Assembly (NCBI RefSeq): GCF_900112135.1
Contig: NZ_FOLC01000006.1
Location: forward strand, 202,916-266,915
Length of the DNA: 64,000 bases
Origin: Collimonas sp. OK412
GTDB lineage: Bacteria; Pseudomonadota; Gammaproteobacteria; Burkholderiales; Burkholderiaceae_D
Direction of reading: 5' to 3'
In this document: positions 33,642 to 41,631 of the stretch, piece after piece
How positions within the stretch are numbered: position 1 is the first letter of the stretch
How the letters are laid out: every line of letters starts with the position of its first letter
Program-made: the position numbers and the translations under genes
Notes under the pieces: generated by a model
Told to the model about the DNA's origin: nothing
Database searches by the model: none
Seen by the model: the letters and a program-made list of their open reading frames with translations, nothing else

Positions 33642-36600
33642 ATGCAACGAATTTGGCAATTCCTGACGAATACACGAACCTTGATGGTGGTCGGTTTTGT
33701 GGCGCTGGCCTGCTTTCTCTTTCTCGCCGCGGATGCTTTGCAAATCGATGGCATCTGGGTCGTGGTTTTCCTGGTTGCGATCCTGCTGATATGGGGACTG
33801 GTCGTGCTGTACCGCAAGCAGCGCACCAAGACAGCGTCGCAAAATTTCAGCTCCATGCTGGAAGGCCAGGCCGAGAAGGGCAGCGACAAGACCAGCGCTG
33901 TCGGCCGCGATGAAACCGAAACCATCCGCAAGCGGATGCTGGAAGCGATTTCGACCATCAAGAATTCCAAGCTTGGCGAAAAGTCGGGCGCTACTGCTTT
34001 ATATGAACTGCCGTGGTACATGATCATCGGCAATCCGGCCGCCGGCAAAAGCACCGCGGTCGCCAATTCCGGCCTGCAGTTTCCGCTGGCTGACAAGAAC
34101 AGCAATATCGTGCAGGGCGTGGGCGGCACCCGCAATTGCGACTGGTTCTTCACTACCGACGGCATCCTGCTGGATACCGCAGGGCGCTATTCGGTGCATG
34201 AAGAAGACCGTGCAGAGTGGTTCAGTTTCCTCGGCCTGCTGAAAAAGCACCGCAGCCGCGCGCCGATCAACGGCATCATCATCGCCGTCAGCGTCGCCGA
34301 GCTGGCGGGCAACCGGCCGGAGTTCGGCATCAACCTGGCCAAGAACCTGCGCCAGCGCGTGCAGGAACTGACTGAAAAGCTGGAAGTGTTTGCGCCGGTG
34401 TATGTCATGTTTACCAAGGCCGACCTGATCACCGGCTTCACCGAATTCTTCGTCGACATGGACCGCGGCGAAAAAGACCGGGTCTGGGGCGCAACCTTGC
34501 CTTACAGCAGGAAGACCAGCAGCCAGGACGTGCTGGCGTATTTCGACGAACGCTTCGACGAGCTGTTCGAAGGCCTCAAGGAAATCAGCCTGGCCAACAT
34601 GGCCTTGAGCCGCGGCGATCGTTTGCCGCCTGGCGTGCTGACTTTCCCGCTCGAGTTCGCCGCGGTAAAGAGTTCCCTGCGCGCGTTCATCGCCACCCTG
34701 TTTGAAGAAAATCCGTTCCAGTTCAAGCCGGTATTCCGCGGTTTCTATTTCACCAGCGCCTTGCAGGAAGGCAGCGGACTCAGCACTTCGTCGGAACGGA
34801 TCGCCGAGCGTTTCGACCTCAAGCTGCAAGCGCTGGAGCGGCCGGAGATCCATTCCAAGCATGGTTTCTTCCTGCTCAACCTGTTCCGTAAAGTCATCTT
34901 TGCCGACAAGGACCTGGTTTCGCAATACGCCAGCCGCCACAAGACGCGCTTGCGCTACACCATGTTTTTCGCCGCCACTGCCTTCGTCGGCCTGGCTTTG
35001 GCCGGCTGGAGCTGGTCCTACATCGGCAACCGCCAGCTGACCGCCAATGTCCAGGCGGACCTGGACAAGGCCATCAAGCTGCAGGAAAAACGGCTGGACC
35101 TGCAATCGCGCTTTGAAGCGATGGAGATCCTGCAAGACCGTATCGAGCAACTGCAGAAATACGATAACCGCCGGCCTTTGTCGCTCGGTTTCGGCCTGTA
35201 CCAGGGGGAATTGCTGGAGCAGAAACTGCGTGAGGAATACTTCGCGGGCATCAAGGACATCATGCTCAAGCCGGTGACCGCGAATATCGAATCCTTCCTG
35301 TCTGAAATGAATGCCCACGCAGGTTCGCTGGAACCGATGTCGCGTCCGGTGCAGCTGGCCGGCGCCGCCCAGCCGGCTGCGGGCGCTGCAGCAGCAAGCG
35401 CGGCGGCAGCCGCCGCTCCGGCCGCCAACGCCGGCAGCACCCAGCAATACAAGGATTCGTCGCCGACCAATGTGGAAGACGGCTACAACGCCTTGAAGAC
35501 TTACCTGATGCTGAGCGACCGCTCGCGCGCCGAGTCCAGCCACTTGAATGACCAGCTGACCCGTTTCTGGCGCGGCTGGCTGGAAAGCAACCGCGGCAAC
35601 ATGACGCGCGAACAGATGATCCGCAGCGCCGAACGCCTGATGAGTTTTTACCTGTCGCAAGTCAACGATCCGTCCTGGCCTACGATTGAAAGCAAGCTGA
35701 CCCTGGTCGACCAGTCGCGCGACAACCTGCGCCGCGTAGTGCGCGGCATGGCGGCCCGCGACCGGGTCTATGCGGACATCAAGGCGCGCGCCTCGACGCG
35801 CTTCCCGTCGATTACGGTGGCGAGCATCGTCGGCGACCTGGACAAGGAACTGATTGTCGGCAGCTATGCGATCCCGGGCACATTCACCCGCGACGCCTGG
35901 GAAAAATTTGTCCAGGGCGCGTTCAAGGAAGCCGCCAATAAAGAACTGCAAAGCGCCGACTGGGTGCTGAAAACCGCCTCCAGCGACGACCTGACGCTGG
36001 AAGGCAGCCCGGAGCAGATCCAGAAAGCCCTGGTTACCCAATACAAGACCGAGTACGCCAAGGAATGGCAGAAGTTCATGCAGGGCGCCAACATCGCCGA
36101 CCTCGGCGGGTTTGACAACGCGGTCAAGGCGATGAACCGTTTTGGCGATCCGTCCACTTCGCCGATCAACAAGTTCGTCAGCGCGGTCTACCAGCAGACA
36201 TCCTGGGACAATCCGTCGCTGCTGAACACCGGCCTGGGGCGCGCGCAAAGCGGTTTCATCGCCTGGTTCAAGCAAACCATCCTGCGCCAGGCGCCGTCGG
36301 GAGTGAACGTCAACGTCAACCTGAACGCCAATACCGATCCAACCGCCGCGCCCATGGGCCCGGTCGGCAAGGAGTTCGCCGGCGTCGCGCGCCTGGTGAC
36401 GGCCAAGGACAAAGACGCCACGCTGATGCGCGGCTACATGGAAAGCCTGTCGAAACTGCGTACCCGCTTCAACCAGATCAAGAACCAGGGCGATACCGGC
36501 CCAGGCGCCAACCAGCTGATGCAGCAGACCCTGAACGGCAGCGGATCGGAACTGGCCGACGCGCTCAAGTATGTCGACGAACAGATGCTGGTCGGCATGA

Positions 36601-37553
36601 GCGATACGCAGAAACAGGCAATCCGTCCGATCCTGGTGCGGCCGCTGATCCAGGCTTTCGCCGTCACCATCAAGCCGACCGAGGCGGAGATGAACCGCAC
36701 CTGGCTGGCGCAGGTTTATTCTCCGTTCGAGAAAACCCTGGGCGAAAAATATCCGTTTGCCGCCAACTCGAAAATCGAGGCGACCAGCGCCGAGATCGGC
36801 CAGACATTCGGCCCGGACGGCAGCATCGCCAAGTTCGTCAATTCCTCGATGGGACCGCTGGTGGTGCGCCGCGGCGACACCCTGGCCGCCAAGACCTGGG
36901 CCGACATGGGCATCACGCTGTCGCCTACCATGGTGTCGAGTTTCGCACGCTGGGTAGCGCCGCTGGGCGCCAGCAGCGCGGCAGCCGGCGGCAGCGCTGG
37001 CGGCGCGGATGCGCAAACCGTGTTCCAGATCCAGGCGCTGCCGGCTGGCGGCACCACGGAGTACACCATCGAGATCGATGGCCAGCAGCTGCGTTACCGC
37101 AATACCCAGGCGCAATGGACCAACTTCGTGTGGCCTAATCCGCAAGGCGTGGCCGGCGCCCGCATCACGGCCGTCACCTTCGACGGACGTACTGTTGAGA
37201 TCGCTAACCAGCCTGGCCGTTTCGGGCTTGAGCGCCTGATCAACACGGCGGTGCGCAAGCGCAAGGACGGCAACTTCGAATTGAGCTGGACCAATGAAAA
37301 CATCACGGTGCCGATCAACCTGAAGATCATCAGCAGCCCGCAAGTCAGCGCCAAGTCGCCTGACGGCGGCGCCCAGCAAGGCCAGGGTTTCCTCGGCATG
37401 AGATTGCCGGAAACCATTGCCGGCACGGCGGCGAGTCCGGTCAGCACTCCGGCGGCGGTGCCTGCGGCCGGCACATCGGCCGCTGGTACGCCGGCTGCCG
37501 CGCCTGGCGCAACGCCGGTTGCTGCAGCCAGTGCAGGAGGGACCGCACAATGA
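33642..37553 (+). CDS. tssM: T6SS membrane complex protein TssM (IcmF)
   Basis: The 1303-residue length and order fit TssM. Two N-terminal membrane helices (12-32, 38-58) come first. A cytoplasmic NTPase-like domain follows with Walker A GNPAAGKST (130-138) and LLDTAGRYS. A third membrane helix lies near 445. A large periplasmic part ends in beta-rich segments (EYTIEIDGQQLRYRN) and a Pro/Ala-rich tail. TssM spans the inner membrane and links TssL to lipoprotein TssJ. Ala-rich low-complexity lies near 575-600. The stop overlaps tagF by ATGA. Confidence 0.97.
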   Translation: MQRIWQFLTNTRTLMVVGFVALACFLFLAADALQIDGIWVVVFLVAILLIWGLVVLYRKQRTKTASQNFSSMLEGQAEKGSDKTSAVGRDETETIRKRMLEAISTIKNSKLGEKSGATALYELPWYMIIGNPAAGKSTAVANSGLQFPLADKNSNIVQGVGGTRNCDWFFTTDGILLDTAGRYSVHEEDRAEWFSFLGLLKKHRSRAPINGIIIAVSVAELAGNRPEFGINLAKNLRQRVQELTEKLEVFAPVYVMFTKADLITGFTEFFVDMDRGEKDRVWGATLPYSRKTSSQDVLAYFDERFDELFEGLKEISLANMALSRGDRLPPGVLTFPLEFAAVKSSLRAFIATLFEENPFQFKPVFRGFYFTSALQEGSGLSTSSERIAERFDLKLQALERPEIHSKHGFFLLNLFRKVIFADKDLVSQYASRHKTRLRYTMFFAATAFVGLALAGWSWSYIGNRQLTANVQADLDKAIKLQEKRLDLQSRFEAMEILQDRIEQLQKYDNRRPLSLGFGLYQGELLEQKLREEYFAGIKDIMLKPVTANIESFLSEMNAHAGSLEPMSRPVQLAGAAQPAAGAAAASAAAAAAPAANAGSTQQYKDSSPTNVEDGYNALKTYLMLSDRSRAESSHLNDQLTRFWRGWLESNRGNMTREQMIRSAERLMSFYLSQVNDPSWPTIESKLTLVDQSRDNLRRVVRGMAARDRVYADIKARASTRFPSITVASIVGDLDKELIVGSYAIPGTFTRDAWEKFVQGAFKEAANKELQSADWVLKTASSDDLTLEGSPEQIQKALVTQYKTEYAKEWQKFMQGANIADLGGFDNAVKAMNRFGDPSTSPINKFVSAVYQQTSWDNPSLLNTGLGRAQSGFIAWFKQTILRQAPSGVNVNVNLNANTDPTAAPMGPVGKEFAGVARLVTAKDKDATLMRGYMESLSKLRTRFNQIKNQGDTGPGANQLMQQTLNGSGSELADALKYVDEQMLVGMSDTQKQAIRPILVRPLIQAFAVTIKPTEAEMNRTWLAQVYSPFEKTLGEKYPFAANSKIEATSAEIGQTFGPDGSIAKFVNSSMGPLVVRRGDTLAAKTWADMGITLSPTMVSSFARWVAPLGASSAAAGGSAGGADAQTVFQIQALPAGGTTEYTIEIDGQQLRYRNTQAQWTNFVWPNPQGVAGARITAVTFDGRTVEIANQPGRFGLERLINTAVRKRKDGNFELSWTNENITVPINLKIISSPQVSAKSPDGGAQQGQGFLGMRLPETIAGTAASPVSTPAAVPAAGTSAAGTPAAAPGATPVAAASAGGTAQ

Positions 37554-38536
37554 GCGTAGGAGAAAAATTGGCTAACATCGGCTATTTCGGCAAGATCCCC
37601 AGCCGCGGCGATTTCATCAAGGCTACCGACAACATGCCGCTGGTGTCGATCCTCGATGACTGGCTGGCGCAGGCAATGGACCTGCTGTCTGCCGAGCCGC
37701 GCTGGAAAATCGCCTACGACGCCGTCAGTCCGCTGCACTTTGCTTTCATCGGCCCGCGCAGCAGGCGCGCCATCGCCGGTCACCTGATTGCCAGCAACGA
37801 CCAGGCTAACCGCCGTTTTCCATTCCTTGCCGTCAGCACCATGGAAATCGATGAGCCGCAGGATTTTACGGCGAAGAGCCCGATGGCGTTTTCGCGCCTG
37901 TGGAACCGGCTGGAAACCCAGGCTTCCGAAGTGATCGCCGCAACCGATCCGGCGATTTCCCTGCAGAACCTGACCGCCACCGGCATTCCCTTGCAGCTGG
38001 GCAGCGGCGCCTATCACGCGGCTTTCACCGACTTCATGGAAATCCAGAGCATAGGCGGGCTGGAGAACATGCTGCACAGCGCCGGTTTCAAGGGCTCTTT
38101 GCGGCACCTGGTCCTGGCGCTGGGCATCTTGCTGCAGCCGGTGATGGCGAGTTCGTCGTCGCGCCTGGAAAAGAGCCTGGTGATGCCGTTGCCGGTCGAT
38201 CCCATGTATCGCAACCTGGTGGCGTCCTACTGGTTGCACCTGATTACGCCATTCCTGTTGCGCGGCAATTTCGAACTGGCCACTTTTGTTACCAGGATCA
38301 ACGACCGGCCATCCATGGTGATCGGCTTCAGCGGTGCTTCGCCGCGCACCTTGCAAGCCATCATGGACCCGCAGGTCGCGCTCGAGCACCACATCTCTTT
38401 CGAGGATGCCAGCTGGGTCGAAGAACAGGTCAAGTCGGATTACAGCATCACGAAGATCGCCAGCTACCTGGCGCAACCCACCCTATCTTTAAAATCGGCT
38501 CATGATTCGTTTCGTGACGCATTTATTGGAGCCTGA
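37550..38536 (+). CDS. tagF: T6SS regulator TagF
   Basis: The 328-residue protein begins with the TagF (DUF2094) N-terminal block IGYFGKIPSRGDFIKA, then WKIAYDAVSPLHFAFIGPRSRRAIAGHLIASNDQANRRFPF. In Pseudomonas TagF is a post-translational repressor of T6SS acting on the Fha/TPP pathway. It overlaps the tssM stop by 4 bases (ATGA). No PpkA, PppA or Fha gene is found in the window, so the partner is outside or TagF acts differently here. The family member is longer than single-domain TagF because of an extra C-terminal ~130 residues. Confidence 0.88.
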   Translation: MSVGEKLANIGYFGKIPSRGDFIKATDNMPLVSILDDWLAQAMDLLSAEPRWKIAYDAVSPLHFAFIGPRSRRAIAGHLIASNDQANRRFPFLAVSTMEIDEPQDFTAKSPMAFSRLWNRLETQASEVIAATDPAISLQNLTATGIPLQLGSGAYHAAFTDFMEIQSIGGLENMLHSAGFKGSLRHLVLALGILLQPVMASSSSRLEKSLVMPLPVDPMYRNLVASYWLHLITPFLLRGNFELATFVTRINDRPSMVIGFSGASPRTLQAIMDPQVALEHHISFEDASWVEEQVKSDYSITKIASYLAQPTLSLKSAHDSFRDAFIGA

Positions 38537-38539
38537 CGC

Positions 38540-39322
38540 ATGCGTTATCTGAGCATTGCCCTGACATCGTTATTCGTGTCGAACCTGGCGCTGGCACAAA
38601 ATGTCGCGCCGCCCGTGGCTACCCCGAAACCGGGCCAGATCCTGGTCAGCGGCACGGTGCCCGACGAAGCCAGCAAGCAGAGCGCGCTGAGCAAGCTGCA
38701 GGAACTGTATGGCGCCGACCGTGTGGTCGACCAGATTTCGGTCGGTTCGGTGGTGTCGCCGGCGAACTGGAACGGTTATGTGCAGAAACTGATCGGTCCG
38801 AGCCTGAAACAGGTCAGCCGCGGCCAGCTGAAGATCGACGGCAATACCGTCACCATCAACGGCGAAGTCAGCAACGAAGCGCAGCGCCAGCAGATCGCCA
38901 GTGAAATCGCCGGCAACCTGAATCCGACTTACACCGTCAAGAACGGCTTGCGGGTTTCTGCCTCCGAGCAAAATATCCTGGACCAGACCCTGGCCAACCG
39001 TACCATCGAGTTCGAAAGCGGACAAGCCACGCTGACGCCTTCCGGCATGCGCATCCTGGATGAAATGTCGGCTGCGCTGCTGAAGGTGAAAGACAAGAAA
39101 GTGGAAGTCATCGGCCATACCGACAACCAGGGTTTGCGGGCGCGTAACGTTTCGCTGAGCAAGGCGCGCGCCGATGCAGTGAAGGATTACCTGGCGCAGA
39201 AGGGCATCAACCCGGACAGCATCGTGACTTCAGGCCAGGGGCCGGACCGGCCGATCATGACCAACGATACCGCCGACGGCCGCTCGCGCAACCGCCGTAT
39301 CGAATTCCGGGTATCGCAGTAA
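38540..39322 (+). CDS. OmpA-family protein of the T6SS locus
   Basis: The 260-residue protein has a Sec signal peptide (ALTSLFVSNLALAQ). A BON-like repeat region follows (ILVSGTVPDEASKQSALSKL and VTINGEVSNEAQRQQIAS). The C-terminal OmpA peptidoglycan-binding domain has IEFESGQATLTPSGMRILDEM and GHTDNQGLRARNVSLSKARADAV. It should sit in the periplasm bound to peptidoglycan, perhaps anchoring the TssJLM complex as TagL/TagP proteins do. It starts 3 bases after tagF and is convergent with tssA. Confidence 0.85.
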   Translation: MRYLSIALTSLFVSNLALAQNVAPPVATPKPGQILVSGTVPDEASKQSALSKLQELYGADRVVDQISVGSVVSPANWNGYVQKLIGPSLKQVSRGQLKIDGNTVTINGEVSNEAQRQQIASEIAGNLNPTYTVKNGLRVSASEQNILDQTLANRTIEFESGQATLTPSGMRILDEMSAALLKVKDKKVEVIGHTDNQGLRARNVSLSKARADAVKDYLAQKGINPDSIVTSGQGPDRPIMTNDTADGRSRNRRIEFRVSQ

Positions 39323-39338
39323 ACCGGGACAGGCGTTT

Positions 39339-40427
39339 TTAATTGTCGTCGTTTTGCTGGCTGCCGTGCAGCCCCAGCAGTTCTTCCACGTGGGCCAGCG
39401 AGCCTGGATCCTTGATGACCGTGCGCAGCCAGTGGTGCAGCGGCAGGTCGCCCCAGCTGGCAGCCTTGTCCGCCAGGTAGGCGACCGGGCTGTGCGGTTC
39501 GGTGCGGCGGAAAAAATCGGCCACATGGCGCAGCTGCGCCAGGGCCTGGGCGCGGTTCTGTATCGGGCCGTTCAGCGTGGTCTGTGCTTGCTCCACCTTG
39601 CTTACCTCCTGCTGCACCGTGGGTGCGGTTTGTGTCTCGTTGCTGCCGGCTTTCGGCGCGGTGCCTGTATTGACTCCGGCTTCCTGGGCGAAGCGGGTGA
39701 TGACCGCAATCACGTTTTCCAGTGCGTCCTTGGCGGATGAAAATGCCGGTCCATCCTGGCCTACCCGGAAATCGATCGATTTTTCCAATTGCAGCAGCGC
39801 TTGCTGGCACAAGTTGGCGTCCGCCAGCAATGTTTCATAAAATTTCGGCGACGATTTGCGTTTTGCCGCTTCGATGTCGGCCAGCTTGACGCCGTCGCTG
39901 CTGACGCTCTCGCCGTTGGCCCGATCCCGTTCTTCACTGGCCGCACGGATGCGCGCCGACTCGAAATCCACGCTGGAAAACGCAGTGCCGCGGCCTTCCG
40001 TGATCGGGATCTCGCGGATCAGCTGCACTGAGCGCGACAATAACCAGCTCAGGTTGCCGACCCGCAATTCCTGGTCGTCATCGTCCGGCACCGGATGCAA
40101 GCCTTCCCAATACCGGTCGCTCAGGCCGGCCAGCAACAGGTAGCCGTCGGCCAGGCCGCTGAAATGGCGGATTTTGGCATTGGCTTCCGCCAGCCAGACC
40201 GCCAGCCGCAGATCCTTGCTCTGGGTTTCTATCAGCCGCGCGCAATTGTCGACGACGAAACCCCAGTCCGCCTCCTTGAGCTCGGTGACCCATTCGCCCT
40301 GGTCCAGCGACGGGTCGTCAAAGCGCCGGGCGTTGGCGATCGCATCCAGGTCGCTTGAGAAAGACAGGTCGGCGCCGCACGGTGCGGCGTCGCTGACGGG
40401 ATTGAGTAATTGATCGACAGAAAACAT
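39339..40427 (-). CDS. tssA: T6SS baseplate/tail assembly protein TssA
   Basis: The 362-residue protein has the ImpA N-terminal domain: LLNPVSDAAPCGADLSFSSDLDAI, ELKEADWGFVVDNCARLIETQSKDLRLAVWLAEA and YWEGLHPVPDDDD. A C-terminal helical part follows (AQALAQLRHVADFFRRTEPHSPVAYLADKAASWG). TssA primes sheath and tube assembly. ATG 40427 was chosen at the conserved MFSVDQLLNPV start. It is alone on its strand here, with a sigma-54-like promoter about 285 bases upstream. Confidence 0.95.
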   Translation of the reverse strand: MFSVDQLLNPVSDAAPCGADLSFSSDLDAIANARRFDDPSLDQGEWVTELKEADWGFVVDNCARLIETQSKDLRLAVWLAEANAKIRHFSGLADGYLLLAGLSDRYWEGLHPVPDDDDQELRVGNLSWLLSRSVQLIREIPITEGRGTAFSSVDFESARIRAASEERDRANGESVSSDGVKLADIEAAKRKSSPKFYETLLADANLCQQALLQLEKSIDFRVGQDGPAFSSAKDALENVIAVITRFAQEAGVNTGTAPKAGSNETQTAPTVQQEVSKVEQAQTTLNGPIQNRAQALAQLRHVADFFRRTEPHSPVAYLADKAASWGDLPLHHWLRTVIKDPGSLAHVEELLGLHGSQQNDDN

Positions 40428-40782
40428 AAATGACAAACCCAAATAAAAAGTGGTTCAAGCCGGAGGGCGGCGACGCTCTTGCGAGATATTCATCGGAATT
40501 TCCTTGGCACAATCATACCCCAGCAGCCTGTCGGCGTTTCAAAAAAGGAATCTTAGTCGCACTCCTGATGTCGCGCAAACCAGGCATCGGTGATGCCGGG
40601 CGGATATGTCGAAATATCAAAGGAGATGTTTCCGTAGTAACATGTGTCCTGAATGCATCCCCAAAAAAGCGTCGATATCCAGCATTTGCCACAGTTGATG
40701 TCTACTGTCGCCGATTGTTATATTTGCAATGGCTGTGCCGTGCCTGCCCAGGTCTTAATATTTTCAGGAAAGTGAGTAAGCT
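40428..40782. promoter_or_regulatory. 355-base divergent intergenic region between tssA and the TPR gene
   Basis: An open frame of 118 codons runs through on the plus strand but has no family resemblance, no good ribosome site and Cys/Arg-rich noise composition, so I treat it as non-coding. The region holds a sigma-54-like promoter for tssA (40724-40740) and, presumably, the plus-strand promoter for the gene at 40783. Nothing else was recognised. Confidence 0.5.
40724..40740 (-). promoter_or_regulatory. sigma-54-like promoter upstream of tssA
   Basis: On the minus strand it reads CGGCACAGCCATTGCAA. This matches the sigma-54 consensus except for C in place of the first T, with GG and GC at the required 12-base distance. 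Transcription would start near 40712, giving tssA a ~285-base leader. Confidence 0.6.
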
Positions 40783-41337
40783 ATGAAGCTTTGGAAAACC
40801 AAGTTGGTCTGCAGTGTCGCTTTAACATGTTTGATGATTCCATTCGCTGCGTCGGCTGCTCCCGCCGCCGCGCCGGATACGGCACAAAAAAGTGCGGCCG
40901 ACCAGGAAATCCAGGTGCTCAAGGACGTGGCGCAAGCCCGTCCGACCGAAAAGACGCCATGGGTGCGCATGACCCAGATCAAATACGACGCCGGCAGCTA
41001 TGGCGACGCGGTAGCCTATGCATTGCAGGTATTGCAACGCGATCCGGCCGACAAGTACGCCAAGGGCGTAGTGGCGTTGGGCAGCCTCAAGCTGTCGATC
41101 AAGGCCCTGAACGACTTGAGCGCGCAAAGCGACCTGAACGGCGGCGTGCTCAGCGATGCGCAAAACCAGACCAGGTTGCTGCGCGAAAGCCTGGGCGAAA
41201 CCGTGGTCGACCCGGCCGCAGTGGCCGACACCAAGCCTAAGGTGACTCGCCCGCTGAAGAAAAAGACGACGCGCGCCGCCAAAGCCGCGACGCCGGATGC
41301 CGGCGGCGAGGGCAAGCCTTTCGGTGCTTTGCAGTAA
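40783..41337 (+). CDS. exported TPR-like protein, paralogue of the lipoprotein at 59.9-60.5 kb
   Basis: The 184-residue protein has a signal peptide (CLMIPFAASA-AP) and no lipobox. The central part, PTEKTPWVRMTQIKYDAGSYGDAVAYALQVLQRDPADKYAKGVVALGSLKLSIKALNDL, is TPR-like and aligns closely with the gene at 59894-60484. Both share SLGET and a terminal PFG.LQ. The tail is Lys/Ala-rich. Presence at both ends of the T6SS cluster suggests a T6SS accessory role. The family is not otherwise recognised. Confidence 0.7.
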   Translation: MKLWKTKLVCSVALTCLMIPFAASAAPAAAPDTAQKSAADQEIQVLKDVAQARPTEKTPWVRMTQIKYDAGSYGDAVAYALQVLQRDPADKYAKGVVALGSLKLSIKALNDLSAQSDLNGGVLSDAQNQTRLLRESLGETVVDPAAVADTKPKVTRPLKKKTTRAAKAATPDAGGEGKPFGALQ

Positions 41338-41631
41338 GCCGGGCAAACACCAGATATTGATCTTAAAGTAATGTAAATACCACTGCGGTCCGGCTCAGCA
41401 CGCCGGACGCCGCCTCGCCGCCGCTGTCACTCGCTGGCAACCCCAGCGCTGTAAATTATTCAGACACGGCGCCGCGACCACCTTAAATACCGATATAATT
41501 TCAAATCGGCAATATTGCTGCCGCGTAATTGTTCGCGGTTATCACAGGCAAAGCCGACGTCCTTATTCAGGATCGCGGCTTAAATAGCAGCTCTATGCAA
41601 AGCCATTCCTTCTGCAAAACGGAGAGTGCCA
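41338..41631 (+). promoter_or_regulatory. vgrG upstream region
   Basis: This 294-base gap has no coding frame. It contains TATAAT at 41494-41499 inside a small CCGAT/ATCGG inverted repeat (41490-41509), a plausible -10 element giving vgrG a ~125-base leader. GGAG at 41621-41624 is the vgrG ribosome site. No clear -35 is seen. Confidence 0.35.

Noticed and set aside
33999..37550. 1183-codon open frame on the minus strand opposite tssM
   Set aside because: It is a GC-bias shadow of tssM: composition is His/Arg/Gln noise with no family motif, while the plus frame is a clear TssM.
40504..40520. Plus-strand sigma-54 site starting TTGGCACAATCA
   Set aside because: The -24 half fits but the -12 half reads TACCC without the invariant GC.
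40430..40786. 118-codon plus-strand open frame in the tssA-TPR gene gap
   Set aside because: No ribosome site, Cys/Arg-rich composition, no motif; it also covers the sigma-54-like promoter of tssA.
41435..41452. Sigma-54 site TGGCAACCCCAGCGCT before vgrG
   Set aside because: GG/GC spacing fits, but the -12 element (GCGCT) is poor and a TATAAT element lies closer to vgrG.
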